The notes beneath the pieces are model-generated. The model was given only the letters and a program-made list of their open reading frames with translations. It was not told the origin of the DNA and ran no database searches. Below are positions 35,214-43,402 of a stretch of DNA of 64,000 nt, piece after piece. Made by a program: the position numbers and the translations under genes. The stretch's first letter is position 1. Each line of letters starts with the position of its first letter. Source of the DNA: Curvivirga sp965219885 (GTDB taxonomy: Bacteria; Pseudomonadota; Alphaproteobacteria; UBA8366; Aestuariispiraceae); NCBI RefSeq assembly GCF_965219885.1, contig NZ_CBDCOT010000008.1, forward strand, positions 62,001-126,000. Direction: 5' to 3'.

Positions 35214-35583
35214 CAGAAAGCTTTAGAACCCCTGATGAAAAGCAATCTTGTAAACCTTCTTCGATAAGTCCGTATTTGAACGTAATTTGATTTTTATCTC
35301 TAAGATAAATAAGGCTCATTGCGAACTGTAAATCAGGTTCAATAAATTTTTTGAATTTTAGTTGATTAACACCGATGACAGCACGGTTATGCTTAAAGTA
35401 TTTTTGGCCAAATTTTACAGCCCAATCCAATTGTCCAACTCCCGGAAAGATCGATTTTTCAGGAAAATGTCCCTGAAACTGAAACAAATCTGACGATGCC
35501 TTCATCTGTAAACACACATTATCTATGGATATATTTTCCTTCAAAATAATCGGATTTATCTCTGCAGTTTGCCAGGTAGTCAT
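35206..35583 (-). CDS. apeI: 3-hydroxyacyl-ACP dehydratase, ApeI type
   Basis: A FabA/FabZ-like hotdog dehydratase of 125 residues. The active-site motif FQGHFPEKSIFPGVGQLDW has the catalytic His and is followed by VIGVNQLKFKKFI, typical of the family. In the known system ApeI is the catalytic partner of ApeP. The frame extends to a TTG at 35646, but ATG at 35583 has GAGG five bases upstream and gives the usual N-terminus, so that start is preferred. This leaves about 59 bases after apeH. Confidence 0.86.
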   Translation of the reverse strand: MTTWQTAEINPIILKENISIDNVCLQMKASSDLFQFQGHFPEKSIFPGVGQLDWAVKFGQKYFKHNRAVIGVNQLKFKKFIEPDLQFAMSLIYLRDKNQITFKYGLIEEGLQDCFSSGVLKLSDD

Positions 35584-35642
35584 GGCTGCCTCTATTTTAT
35601 TCCCCAATTCAAGCATCTGTATAAATTCAGATAGAAAAATTA

Positions 35643-36995
35643 TCAATCAAACAGTGCGTTTAATTCAGTAAATACTCTCTTTCCTTGAGCATTTTGAGGG
35701 ATATTATCAACAAATCGCCATCGGCGTGGGATCGTTACTAAGTCAAATTTACTGCTCATTTCTTCACGAAGTTTTCGCCCCATTCGAAACTTACCAATTT
35801 CCTTTAAGAGGCTTCGTCCAGCTTGAGATAAAGTTAAAACAGCGGATACAGATTTTCTTTCATCATTTAAGATTAGAACTGCAGCATCTTCAACCCAATC
35901 ATGCGCTTTCAGAAAAAATTCCAGATCAGGTAACGAAACTCGTTTTCCTTCAACCTTAACAATGCGATCAATACGTCCTTTTAGTAGAAATTTTTTATAT
36001 CCATGAAATTCAACTAAATCATTGGTTTCAAAATTTTTATTTTCCCCGATAAAGGGGGAAACTACAGCCAATGTATTCCTTGTTGATACAGATAATTTAA
36101 CGACATCGAAGGCTTTCCAGTATTCAGGTTGTTGATATTGACGTCTCCAGGCCATCCCCCCCGTTTCTGTACTTCCTAAAATTTCATATGGCAGAGTATT
36201 CAGGCATTGTTTTGTCTTTTGTGCTGCTTCAAAAGATAAAGGCCCTGCGGAAGAGAAAACTTTCACTGGTTTTTCTGATACATCTAATAAAAATTGATCG
36301 GGGTATCGCGTTAAATGTGCCGGACTTGAAATCAAATTATATTCAAATTGTGATAAAAAATCTGTAGCACAAAGTGCTTTCAAATCTTCCCAATAATCAA
36401 TGTTTTTAGATAAAAATGGGCGGCCAACAGATAATGGCCAAATAATCTTAAACAACATACCGTAAATATGCTGGTGGGATACGGTAGATAGAGTGATTGT
36501 GTTCTCTATCCCCTCACCCCATTGTCTTTCAAGGCATAGAACTTCTTGTTCTAAGTGACAGATATCTTTGCGTATTTCTTTAGGTTGCCCTGTAGAGCCA
36601 GAGGTAAAGAAAATTAAATTTTGACAGTTAGCATCACAGTTACCGAGCGGTGTAGTTGTTATTATAAGTTCACCATTTACAAATACATGAAATCCCTTCT
36701 CCGATAATTCAGACAAAGTATCGTTTTTATCATTCTGTGGAAACGCAATATCTCTAGACGTATTTAACAGTGCCAATAAAGTTACCGCAAAATTGTAACT
36801 TTCATGGTGGCTAATTGCCACGGGACCATTCGGCCAATCTTGAATATCATCAAAGAGCCTTCGAACATCATCACGTAAGTCTGACAAAGTAAGAATTTTT
36901 CCATCTAAGAACGAGACGGGAATATGTTTTTCATTCGATGTAAGATCTTCAGAAGAGAATAGATGCTTTACCAAGTCAGTAATGGTTGAAAACAT
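35643..36995 (-). CDS. apeH: AMP-dependent aryl acid:ACP ligase, ApeH type
   Basis: An ANL-superfamily adenylating enzyme of 450 residues. The P-loop is FFTSGSTGQPKEI (near 130), the adenylate motif LGSTETGGMAWRR (near 272), and the hinge Asp/Arg KGRIDRIVKVEG (near 340). ApeH-type enzymes activate the aromatic starter (4-hydroxybenzoate or a cinnamate-type acid) and load it on an ACP. Together with the ammonia-lyase this suggests an aryl acrylate starter, which is inference. A GGAGA site precedes the ATG, which directly follows the apeG stop. Confidence 0.87.
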   Translation of the reverse strand: MFSTITDLVKHLFSSEDLTSNEKHIPVSFLDGKILTLSDLRDDVRRLFDDIQDWPNGPVAISHHESYNFAVTLLALLNTSRDIAFPQNDKNDTLSELSEKGFHVFVNGELIITTTPLGNCDANCQNLIFFTSGSTGQPKEIRKDICHLEQEVLCLERQWGEGIENTITLSTVSHQHIYGMLFKIIWPLSVGRPFLSKNIDYWEDLKALCATDFLSQFEYNLISSPAHLTRYPDQFLLDVSEKPVKVFSSAGPLSFEAAQKTKQCLNTLPYEILGSTETGGMAWRRQYQQPEYWKAFDVVKLSVSTRNTLAVVSPFIGENKNFETNDLVEFHGYKKFLLKGRIDRIVKVEGKRVSLPDLEFFLKAHDWVEDAAVLILNDERKSVSAVLTLSQAGRSLLKEIGKFRMGRKLREEMSSKFDLVTIPRRWRFVDNIPQNAQGKRVFTELNALFD

Positions 36996-37592
36996 TTATT
37001 TCTCCAACTTATAGCGTTTTTTTAAATAAGATCTGATAATAAATTCACCTAAAAATAGGCATCCAATGATCAAATATGATAAGAAACCATTATATAAAGT
37101 CCAAATTTCCATATCTTCGTTTAGTACAGTCCATCCTGAAATAATCGTATTGAAAAGAAAAAATCCAACCCATATTTTTGTGACATTGCGGGTATATGTA
37201 ACCGCTTGTTGAGGTAGATTTGGTTCACGAAGGCGTGCCAAACGTTCGATAATACTTGGCGGATGAAATAGTGACCATAAAAAAACAGAACCAAATGCCA
37301 AACTAATGGCCACTGGATATACCTTGATCGCCAGATGATCATTAATTGGCAATAAAATTATGACCGATGAAAGAGCAAATGCTATCGCCACTAATTCTAA
37401 ATTCTGACGGCGCTTTAATATAAGCATCCTTAACGATAGTATCAGAATAAAAGAAATACCAATCACAAGAGGTGAAAAATAATCTAGTCCAAAATATATA
37501 AGAAATGGATAAGCTAGCCCAAATATGAATAGAACAGCTTTAAGCCACCTTGAAAAACCACCAACAAATTTTGGCACGTTTTGAGACATCAT
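36996..37592 (-). CDS. apeG: Polytopic membrane protein, ApeG type
   Basis: A 198-residue integral membrane protein with about five or six hydrophobic helices (for example WLKAVLFIFGLAYPFLIYFG and VIGISFILILSLRMLIL). It belongs by context to the COG4648-like proteins always found beside the APE carrier proteins, whose biochemical role is unknown. Pro-rich PNLPQQAVTYTRN in the middle and WVGFFLFNTIISGWT are recognisable family segments. Start and upstream stop overlap by one base (TAATG); a second ATG lies 3 bases on. Confidence 0.8.
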   Translation of the reverse strand: MMSQNVPKFVGGFSRWLKAVLFIFGLAYPFLIYFGLDYFSPLVIGISFILILSLRMLILKRRQNLELVAIAFALSSVIILLPINDHLAIKVYPVAISLAFGSVFLWSLFHPPSIIERLARLREPNLPQQAVTYTRNVTKIWVGFFLFNTIISGWTVLNEDMEIWTLYNGFLSYLIIGCLFLGEFIIRSYLKKRYKLEK

Positions 37593-37837
37593 TATTGAGA
37601 GACCAAAGCTTCCACTTGATCAACAACATCACCAACGGTACGAACACTTTTGAAGTCTTCAGGTGCAATCTTTTTACCAGTTAATTCTTGTAATTTGATA
37701 ACTAGATCCACAGCATCGATACTATCCATATCAAGGTCTTCATAAAGACTTGCGTCTAGCGTAGCATCAGCAGGGTCCACTTCAAACAACTCTTCCAAAT
37801 AGCTTTGAAGTTTTAGAATGATATCTTCACGTGTCAT
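37592..37837 (-). CDS. apeF: Acyl carrier protein, ApeF type
   Basis: An 81-residue ACP whose phosphopantetheine attachment Ser lies in DMDSIDAVDL (near residue 40). It carries starter or growing polyene chains. The Ser would be modified by the PPTase encoded divergently at 40184. The start is ATG at 37837 immediately after an in-frame TTG. It is the second of two tandem carrier proteins, as in the known APE clusters. Confidence 0.93.
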   Translation of the reverse strand: MTREDIILKLQSYLEELFEVDPADATLDASLYEDLDMDSIDAVDLVIKLQELTGKKIAPEDFKSVRTVGDVVDQVEALVSQ

Positions 37838-37842
37838 CAAGC

Positions 37843-38103
37843 CTAACCTTCACGTTTGGATGTCACAAATTCAGCCAACGCGCGCACTGAGGCAAAATGA
37901 CTTTTCACATCTTTATCTTGGGCGTCAATTTTTACGCCATATGTTTTTTGCACTGCCATTCCTAATTCCAATGCATCAATGGAATCCAATCCTAATCCAT
38001 CTACAAATAGGGCTTCATCAGTTTCTATTTCATTTGCAGAAATATCTTCTAAATCCAGAGATGAAATAATCAATTCTTTTAGCTCTAAGATAAGTTCGTC
38101 CAT
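37843..38103 (-). CDS. apeE: Acyl carrier protein, ApeE type
   Basis: An 86-residue ACP with the attachment motif LGLDSIDALEL (Ser near residue 41). It is acidic and helical as usual. The sequence differs clearly from the adjacent ApeF-type ACP, consistent with separate roles in starter loading and elongation in this pathway. Its ATG overlaps the apeD stop by one base. Confidence 0.93.
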   Translation of the reverse strand: MDELILELKELIISSLDLEDISANEIETDEALFVDGLGLDSIDALELGMAVQKTYGVKIDAQDKDVKSHFASVRALAEFVTSKREG

Positions 38104-38867
38104 TATGCAGACTTCCCTTTATAATAATTCTCCAAATCGCGCGTGAGTTGGCGAACTGCAACGCTTTTGGGTTCTTGCCGCATATATCGGGCAATGTCCA
38201 GTTTGTTTTCAACCTCGACTGTAAAATCTGCTTTTCTATATGGGACTTGATACCATTTGTCACCTTTCGACAAAGTAATAGGTGAACAAGTAATTGACAC
38301 CAGTTGGATATCACAACCTGCGGATAAAGCTACATTTGCAAAGCCACGTTTAAAATTCACTTCTTGTCCGGGTTTGGTTCTTGTTCCTTCGGGAAATAGA
38401 ATCACGTTCTCACCCTTGTTCAACTTAGCTGAACAATCTGTGATCAATTTTTCGGGATCCCCATCGTTACGAATATATCCGGCTGCTCTAACAACCCCGC
38501 CCAGAAATTTACTATCCCATAATTCATGTTTTACGACGCATTGCGCTTTCGACATCATAGACATCAGCACGACGACATCGATCAAAGTGGGATGATTAGC
38601 GATTATTAACTTGCCAGTCATTTGCCTTAACTGATCATGGCCAGACAGATAGAAGTTAAATAATCCGGCAAAACTTAATAAAGCGACGAATCTTCGGAAT
38701 AGAAAATGGATAACAAATTGTACCCTTTTCTCTTTCAAATCCTTATTCAGAGTAAACAACACGATAAGTGGAAAGCAAATTAATGATATTACCAGTCCAC
38801 CTAAAAAAAAGATTAAAAAGCAAGTCCCTGTTGCGAAGACGCGCCAATAGTAATTCATCTTATTCAT
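38103..38867 (-). CDS. apeD: 1-acyl-glycerol-3-phosphate acyltransferase-like, ApeD type
   Basis: A 254-residue PlsC/LPLAT-family acyltransferase with an N-terminal membrane segment (CFLIFFLGGLVISLICFPLI). The catalytic motif is NHPTLIDVVV (HxxxxD variant, near residue 91), and the acceptor-binding motif is FPEGTRTKPG (near 158). In APE clusters it is thought to transfer an acyl or polyene chain onto a glycerol-type anchor. It overlaps apeC by 8 bases. Confidence 0.88.
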   Translation of the reverse strand: MNKMNYYWRVFATGTCFLIFFLGGLVISLICFPLIVLFTLNKDLKEKRVQFVIHFLFRRFVALLSFAGLFNFYLSGHDQLRQMTGKLIIANHPTLIDVVVLMSMMSKAQCVVKHELWDSKFLGGVVRAAGYIRNDGDPEKLITDCSAKLNKGENVILFPEGTRTKPGQEVNFKRGFANVALSAGCDIQLVSITCSPITLSKGDKWYQVPYRKADFTVEVENKLDIARYMRQEPKSVAVRQLTRDLENYYKGKSA

Positions 38868-39621
38868 GAGGCTTTTTTAAGGTCCAGTGTTGTGAGCCGA
38901 TGGACCATTTCCATGTTTCCTGAATGCCAGATAGAAATTTCACAAAAGATAGAAGGTTATCCTCTTTTGCTTCTACGTCTTGTGTTTGCTTTAATACATT
39001 TATTGATTGACCAATAGTATTTTTGGCAGCGAGGCGCACCGCTAATGCAAGAGGTTTAACTGTTTCATCTTGGAATTTACTATAGAATTCCGGCAAGGGT
39101 TCATCATAATGTACTAGTAAAACATCACGCTTTGAATCTTCCAAAATTAAAGACATAGCCTCCAGCATTGCATGTTCAAAACTATTCTCACCTGCAGATA
39201 CAGCTGTATGAGGTAAAATATTCTTAGTATTAATGGAATAAAAACCCGCTAATGCATTATGTACCGAAAAACTGAAATTTGTGGGAGAAACATCGCCATC
39301 AATAGATAAGTTAGTCAAAAGTTTTAGAGTGTTACAAATATCCCCATAACGTGATGAAAAAACCAAATGAGTATTTTCATTCAAAATAATACATTGTTCA
39401 CTGTCTTGATGATTTTTATGAGGTTCAACATCTTTTGCTACACGCATAGCCATGCGTCCTAAACGATTTAATCGTCGGCGCTGTATCATCGGTAACTCTT
39501 TAACTTCAGGTATATATTTACCTTCAAGAGAAGCAGTGTCAAAATTCGTCCAGTCACTATCTTTCTCAAAGCCTGGAGCCCAAGCAGACCAGTCTAAAAT
39601 TGAGATACTGAAATCAGTCAC
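38860..39621 (-). CDS. apeC: Ketosynthase chain-length factor, ApeC type
   Basis: A 253-residue protein of the ketoacyl-synt_2 group, equivalent to the N-terminal half of a ketosynthase. It carries SPTNFSFSVHNALAGFYS where active enzymes have their nucleophile region, and no Cys is in position. ApeC-type proteins pair with ApeO as a chain-length factor that sets polyene length. The start is GTG at 39621, with AGGGG 8 bases upstream. It lies 34 bases after the lipoprotein gene that heads the operon. Confidence 0.86.
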   Translation of the reverse strand: MTDFSISILDWSAWAPGFEKDSDWTNFDTASLEGKYIPEVKELPMIQRRRLNRLGRMAMRVAKDVEPHKNHQDSEQCIILNENTHLVFSSRYGDICNTLKLLTNLSIDGDVSPTNFSFSVHNALAGFYSINTKNILPHTAVSAGENSFEHAMLEAMSLILEDSKRDVLLVHYDEPLPEFYSKFQDETVKPLALAVRLAAKNTIGQSINVLKQTQDVEAKEDNLLSFVKFLSGIQETWKWSIGSQHWTLKKPHE

Positions 39622-39655
39622 ACTGCACCCCTAAATAAATACAAAGAGACAAAAA

Positions 39656-40060
39656 CTAATCTAGATTATATGCTAATTTATCCAAATTGCGGGCAATATC
39701 ATTTTCAAGATTTATAATCCAGTTATTATAATTGCGATGAATTTGGCCATTTTTATAATTGAGGTTAGAACTACTATCATACTGAATAGAATAATCTGTT
39801 ATGCTGAAGTTAACCTTTGCTGATGCTACAAAGTCTCGTCGTGCGTATCTAACTGTAATTTCATTATCTGAAACGCGATTGACCTCCCAACCGCGATCTA
39901 ACGCTGATTTCAGTATGACATTACCAATTTCATCCAGACTGAGGTTTTTCTGCGCTTCTGAGCTAATGGGATGATTATGAACATTATATATAGGTTTTAC
40001 ACAAGCAACGACAAAAAGAGCTACCATTAACATCGTTGTTATTCGAGTAAAGAATTTCAT
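39656..40060 (-). CDS. Predicted lipoprotein heading the APE operon
   Basis: A 134-residue protein with a lipoprotein signal (MLMVALFVVAC, Cys near residue 20) and a small mixed alpha/beta body containing GNVILKSALDRGWEV and ITVRYARRDFVASAKV. It resembles small lipoproteins found near APE clusters and elsewhere, and could be the ApeA-position protein; that equivalence is uncertain. It is the first gene of the minus-strand run, preceded by GGGGGA and an intergenic region shared with the PPTase gene. Its function is unknown. Confidence 0.75.
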   Translation of the reverse strand: MKFFTRITTMLMVALFVVACVKPIYNVHNHPISSEAQKNLSLDEIGNVILKSALDRGWEVNRVSDNEITVRYARRDFVASAKVNFSITDYSIQYDSSSNLNYKNGQIHRNYNNWIINLENDIARNLDKLAYNLD

Positions 40061-40183
40061 TTTATATCCCCCAATTTATTATGTAAAAATCAGATTTCGC
40101 ATACCATGTTAGTAAAGGAAGTGGCAATGAAATTTTGTAGAAACCCGAATTCTCAATCCGTTACTCTACAGCAGGCGTAATCA
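40061..40183. promoter_or_regulatory. Divergent promoter region of the APE operon and PPTase gene
   Basis: All APE genes run leftward without a gap above about 60 bases, so this 123-base region should hold their main promoter. On the minus strand TTGCCA is followed after about 18 bases by TATGCG, a weak sigma-70-like pair. GGGGGA precedes the lipoprotein ATG. No clear operator palindrome was found. Confidence 0.4.
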
Positions 40184-40828
40184 ATGTATTTCTTTGAAAA
40201 GCAATTTATGAATAGGCCTGATACGAATACTGTTATTCAACAATATGCGCAAGAGGCTGATTATGAATATGCAAGGAAGTTCCAAAGAGCAGAACGACGC
40301 CAACAAAGTTTATTAGGGCGCTGTTTAATTCGAAAACTCGCGATTCGCTTTAAACCTGACACTAACGCCGCAGATTGGCAAATAATGGCGCGAAAAAACC
40401 TTCCACCACAACTTTCCCATCCCAAACTTGATACAACCCCCTATGTCAATGTCAGTCATAGTCACGAACTGGTTGCTGTAAATCTCGCGTCAGTATCTCT
40501 TATCGGGGTGGATGTAGAATTTATGGCTAAGTCACGTGATATCCATCAAATTGTCGAAGCCATAACCGCTGAAGATAATAAATTATCCTTGCCAGCAGAT
40601 AAGACCAAATTATATGCAATATGGTGCCTTTATGAGAGCTGGTATAAAATGAATCCTGTAAACCATAATCCACCAATCCCCATGCAAATCATTGATTGGA
40701 TAAATTCTGCGAAGCTAGATTACAGAGCAATTAAAGCCGAATTGAAAATAGATAACATGACGATGCAGGCGACAATTACCATTGAGCCTCACTTAGATTA
40801 TGTAATTACTGAAACTATTGAATTATAA
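40184..40828 (+). CDS. 4'-phosphopantetheinyl transferase, Sfp/AcpT type
   Basis: Transfers phosphopantetheine from CoA to the conserved Ser of carrier proteins. The 214-residue protein shows YVNVSHSHELVAV, then LIGVDVEFM with the Mg-binding Asp and Glu, and WCLYESWYKM, a variant of the usual W-x-x-KE-x-x-K motif in which ES replaces KE. It lies back to back with the APE operon, so ApeE and ApeF are the likely substrates. AGG lies about 8 bases before the ATG. Confidence 0.85.
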   Translation: MYFFEKQFMNRPDTNTVIQQYAQEADYEYARKFQRAERRQQSLLGRCLIRKLAIRFKPDTNAADWQIMARKNLPPQLSHPKLDTTPYVNVSHSHELVAVNLASVSLIGVDVEFMAKSRDIHQIVEAITAEDNKLSLPADKTKLYAIWCLYESWYKMNPVNHNPPIPMQIIDWINSAKLDYRAIKAELKIDNMTMQATITIEPHLDYVITETIEL

Positions 40829-41026
40829 TAATAAATTCGCACGATGTAAATTGGGTGAACTTATATAAGGCCGATTAATAGAACGTATTTTTCCTGATAT
40901 TGTATTTGCATATTTTTAACTCGAGCGTTTTTCCTTCTCACTTCTAGAGCAGAATCACCTATTTTGATAAAAAGCACTGATAGGCCGTGCTTTACAAAAT
41001 TCCTAAATATTTCTGGTTCAATAAAA

Positions 41027-41815
41027 ATGTCTGATAAAAACATAGATAAACTTCTTGAAATTATGGCCGCGTTACGTACGCCAAAGACTGGTTGTCCTTG
41101 GGATTTAGAGCAGAATTTCTCAACCATTGCTCCTTATACCATTGAAGAAGCTTACGAAGTAGCAGACGCTATTGAACGTAATGATATGAGTGATTTAAAA
41201 GATGAACTTGGTGATCTTTTGTTCCAAGTTGTTTTTCATTCGCGGATGGCAGAAGAAGAAGATATGTTTACTTTTGATGACGTCGCTCAAAGTATTTCTG
41301 AAAAAATGCTACGTCGTCATCCACATGTCTTTGGAGACCATGATGCCGATACACCTGACGCTGTTAAACAAAGTTGGGAAGATACAAAAGCAGCAGAAAG
41401 GAAAGAAAAAGGGCAGAATGAATCAGCTTTGGATGGTGTGGCATTATCTCTACCTGCACTTTTACGGGCTGAGAAGCTAACAAAACGTGCAGCCCGGGTT
41501 AATTTTGATTGGCCCTCTTATAAAGATGTTTTTGATAAAATTCGCGAAGAGATTAATGAGTTAGAGACGGAAATAGATCAACAGGCGCCAATTGAACGTA
41601 TCGAAGATGAATTAGGTGATTTGCTTTTCTGCATGGCTAACTTGGCACGTCATTTTAAGCTTGATCCTGAAGTCACGTTGAAAAAAGCCAATAACAAATT
41701 TACGAGCCGTTTCAAAGCTATGGAATCTAGTTTTAAGGATGAAGGTAAGGAGTTAAGTGCTCAAAGTCTCGAAAATATGGAAGCCAGATGGCAGGTGGTT
41801 AAGAAGCGAGTTTAG
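41027..41815 (+). CDS. mazG: Nucleoside triphosphate pyrophosphohydrolase
   Basis: Hydrolyses NTPs to NMP and pyrophosphate, clearing aberrant nucleotides and, in E. coli, moderating ppGpp. Two MazG domains are visible: the first with CPWDLEQNFSTIAPYTIEEA and EVADAI then DELGDLLFQVVFHSRMA, the second with DELGDLLFCMANLARH. The EExxE/ExxD metal-binding pattern is intact in the first. The frame is open from 40964, but ATG at 41027 gives the standard MSDKNIDKLLEIM start and 262 residues. Its 3' end overlaps the YafY-type gene by 17 bases tail to tail. Confidence 0.94.
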   Translation: MSDKNIDKLLEIMAALRTPKTGCPWDLEQNFSTIAPYTIEEAYEVADAIERNDMSDLKDELGDLLFQVVFHSRMAEEEDMFTFDDVAQSISEKMLRRHPHVFGDHDADTPDAVKQSWEDTKAAERKEKGQNESALDGVALSLPALLRAEKLTKRAARVNFDWPSYKDVFDKIREEINELETEIDQQAPIERIEDELGDLLFCMANLARHFKLDPEVTLKKANNKFTSRFKAMESSFKDEGKELSAQSLENMEARWQVVKKRV

Positions 41816-42557
41816 GGTAAAATATAATTTCACCACCCTGCTCTGTTGCATCGCTAGTTTCAATTTTATGAGCGCATTCCTCTTTCATTAATTTCGCATA
41901 ATCACTTAATCGACGCCCCGGTTGGTCAGGGTAATGTATTTCATGAAAGACAACTTCGGACATGCGATCTGGTCTAAAAGCGCGGAAACTCTCTCGTAAC
42001 TCACACCAACCGACGATATTCCAGACGGGGCCGTAAAAAGCCAATGATAGAGGCCAGATCACGCGAGTACTGGGTTTTCCTTCCTCCGTCGAATAAGAGA
42101 ATTCCAATCGACGTTTCTCTCTGATCCATTGTCTGATTTTAGCGAGATCTACATCAATCGGTACGGGACGACTTGTGTAAGGTGCCGCAACTACATAGTT
42201 ATTTAGATGCTTCTTTAATTCAGCTGGCAGAACAGCAGATGTTTTGGAAAGTACATTGGTTGCAGCTTTTGCGATCGTCGGATCACCCCATGTTTCGACA
42301 ATCCGCGCACCTAACTGCAAGGCTTCCAACTCTTCGATATTAAACATCAGAGGTGGTAAATCATATCCCTCACGTAAAATATATCCAACACCTGCTTCCC
42401 CCTCAATTGGAATCTTTTGACCTTGTAACGTTGCAATATCACGATAAACCGTCCGCACAGATATCTCTAATTCTTCAGCCAAATCTTGGGCTGTGATGAC
42501 GTTATTCTTACTTCTTAAAATTTGAATAATTTCAAATAATCGATCCGCACGTCGCAT
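41799..42557 (-). CDS. YafY-type transcriptional regulator (HTH_11 + WYL)
   Basis: A 252-residue regulator. Its N-terminal winged helix (about 1-60) carries TAQDLAEELEISVRTVYRDI as recognition region. The C-terminal WYL-type sensor (about 140-235) has RVIWPLSLAFYGPVWNIVGW and FRAFRPDRMSEV. It is transcribed away from the GST-like gene at 42665. Between them lies a perfect palindrome that is a strong candidate operator, so it probably controls itself and the GST-like gene. The inducer is unknown. Confidence 0.9.
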   Translation of the reverse strand: MRRADRLFEIIQILRSKNNVITAQDLAEELEISVRTVYRDIATLQGQKIPIEGEAGVGYILREGYDLPPLMFNIEELEALQLGARIVETWGDPTIAKAATNVLSKTSAVLPAELKKHLNNYVVAAPYTSRPVPIDVDLAKIRQWIREKRRLEFSYSTEEGKPSTRVIWPLSLAFYGPVWNIVGWCELRESFRAFRPDRMSEVVFHEIHYPDQPGRRLSDYAKLMKEECAHKIETSDATEQGGEIIFYPKLAS

Positions 42558-42590
42558 GATATTTAACTCTTTTGTTCTAAATTTATTCTC

Positions 42591-42608
42591 CTGACATAAT
42601 GCTGTCAG
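42591..42608. promoter_or_regulatory. Candidate YafY operator: perfect palindrome CTGACA-N6-TGTCAG
   Basis: An 18-bp inverted repeat with 6-base perfect arms lies 33 bases upstream of the yafY-type start and 56 bases upstream of the GST-like start. Placement between a regulator and its divergent neighbour is the usual arrangement for an autoregulatory operator. Confidence 0.6.
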
Positions 42609-42664
42609 TAGCGATGAGATACAAGTGAATTCGGTTGCAAATGAATATATTTAAGGAATTTACA

Positions 42665-43390
42665 ATGATTACTTTGTATCAGTATCCCCCAGCTCTTGGC
42701 GTCGGGAATTTAAGTGCATTTTGTTTGAAAACAGAGGCTTGGTTAAAACTTTCCGGTTTGGAATATAAGGTTGAACATGTATTCGACCCAAGAAAAGGGC
42801 CCAAAAACAAAGCTCCTTTTATTGGTCATAATGAAGATCAAATCGGGGATTCAACACTTATCATCGAATATCTTAAAAATAAGTTCGATATTCACGTTGG
42901 CCGAGAAATGACAAAAGAAGAAGAAGCCGTGGCAAAAGCATTTCAAACTCTTATAGAGGAACATCTATATTGGTGTATTGTATTCAATCGTTGGATTGAA
43001 GATGAAAACTGGCCGCTAACGAAAGAAATTTTCTTTGGCAATATGCCTTCAATCATGAAAACCATTATACCAAATATGGCGAGAAAATCTGTTGTTTCTA
43101 CGCTTTACCATCATGGGTTAGGACGTCATTCGCGCGAAGAAATTTATTATTTCGCTGAAAAAGATGTAAAAGCAATTTCCGACTATTTGGGCAATAAACG
43201 CTTTTTTTGCGGGAATGATTTCACGGAGATCGACCTATGTATTTACGCGACAATTGTTAATATGCGGATTGATGACTTTAAGGGACCTTTAAAAGGATTG
43301 ATTAAAAAATACGGGAATTTAAACGACCATTGTGATCGCGTGGCTGAATATATTGACTTTTCAGTAAAACAAAAAGTCCGTGCTGCCTAA
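42665..43390 (+). CDS. Glutathione S-transferase-like protein (Fax/metaxin type)
   Basis: A 241-residue protein. Its N-terminal thioredoxin-like half begins ITLYQYPPALGVGNLSAFCL, and the Cys at residue 20 is in the position of a possible redox residue. APFIGHNEDQIGDSTLIIEYL matches the GST_N_4 style cis-Pro and Ser region. The C-terminal helical half (about 85-235) has FCGNDFTEIDLCIYATI. Such proteins are related to failed-axon-connections proteins; the substrate is unknown. ATG at 42665 has AAGGA 7 bases upstream and is preferred to ATG at 42635. It is probably controlled by the divergent YafY-type regulator. Confidence 0.85.
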   Translation: MITLYQYPPALGVGNLSAFCLKTEAWLKLSGLEYKVEHVFDPRKGPKNKAPFIGHNEDQIGDSTLIIEYLKNKFDIHVGREMTKEEEAVAKAFQTLIEEHLYWCIVFNRWIEDENWPLTKEIFFGNMPSIMKTIIPNMARKSVVSTLYHHGLGRHSREEIYYFAEKDVKAISDYLGNKRFFCGNDFTEIDLCIYATIVNMRIDDFKGPLKGLIKKYGNLNDHCDRVAEYIDFSVKQKVRAA

Positions 43391-43402
43391 AATTTCGTTA
43401 CC

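Noticed and set aside
40861..41127. An 88-codon minus-strand frame upstream of mazG
   Set aside because: It overlaps the mazG start in antisense and has no recognisable features.
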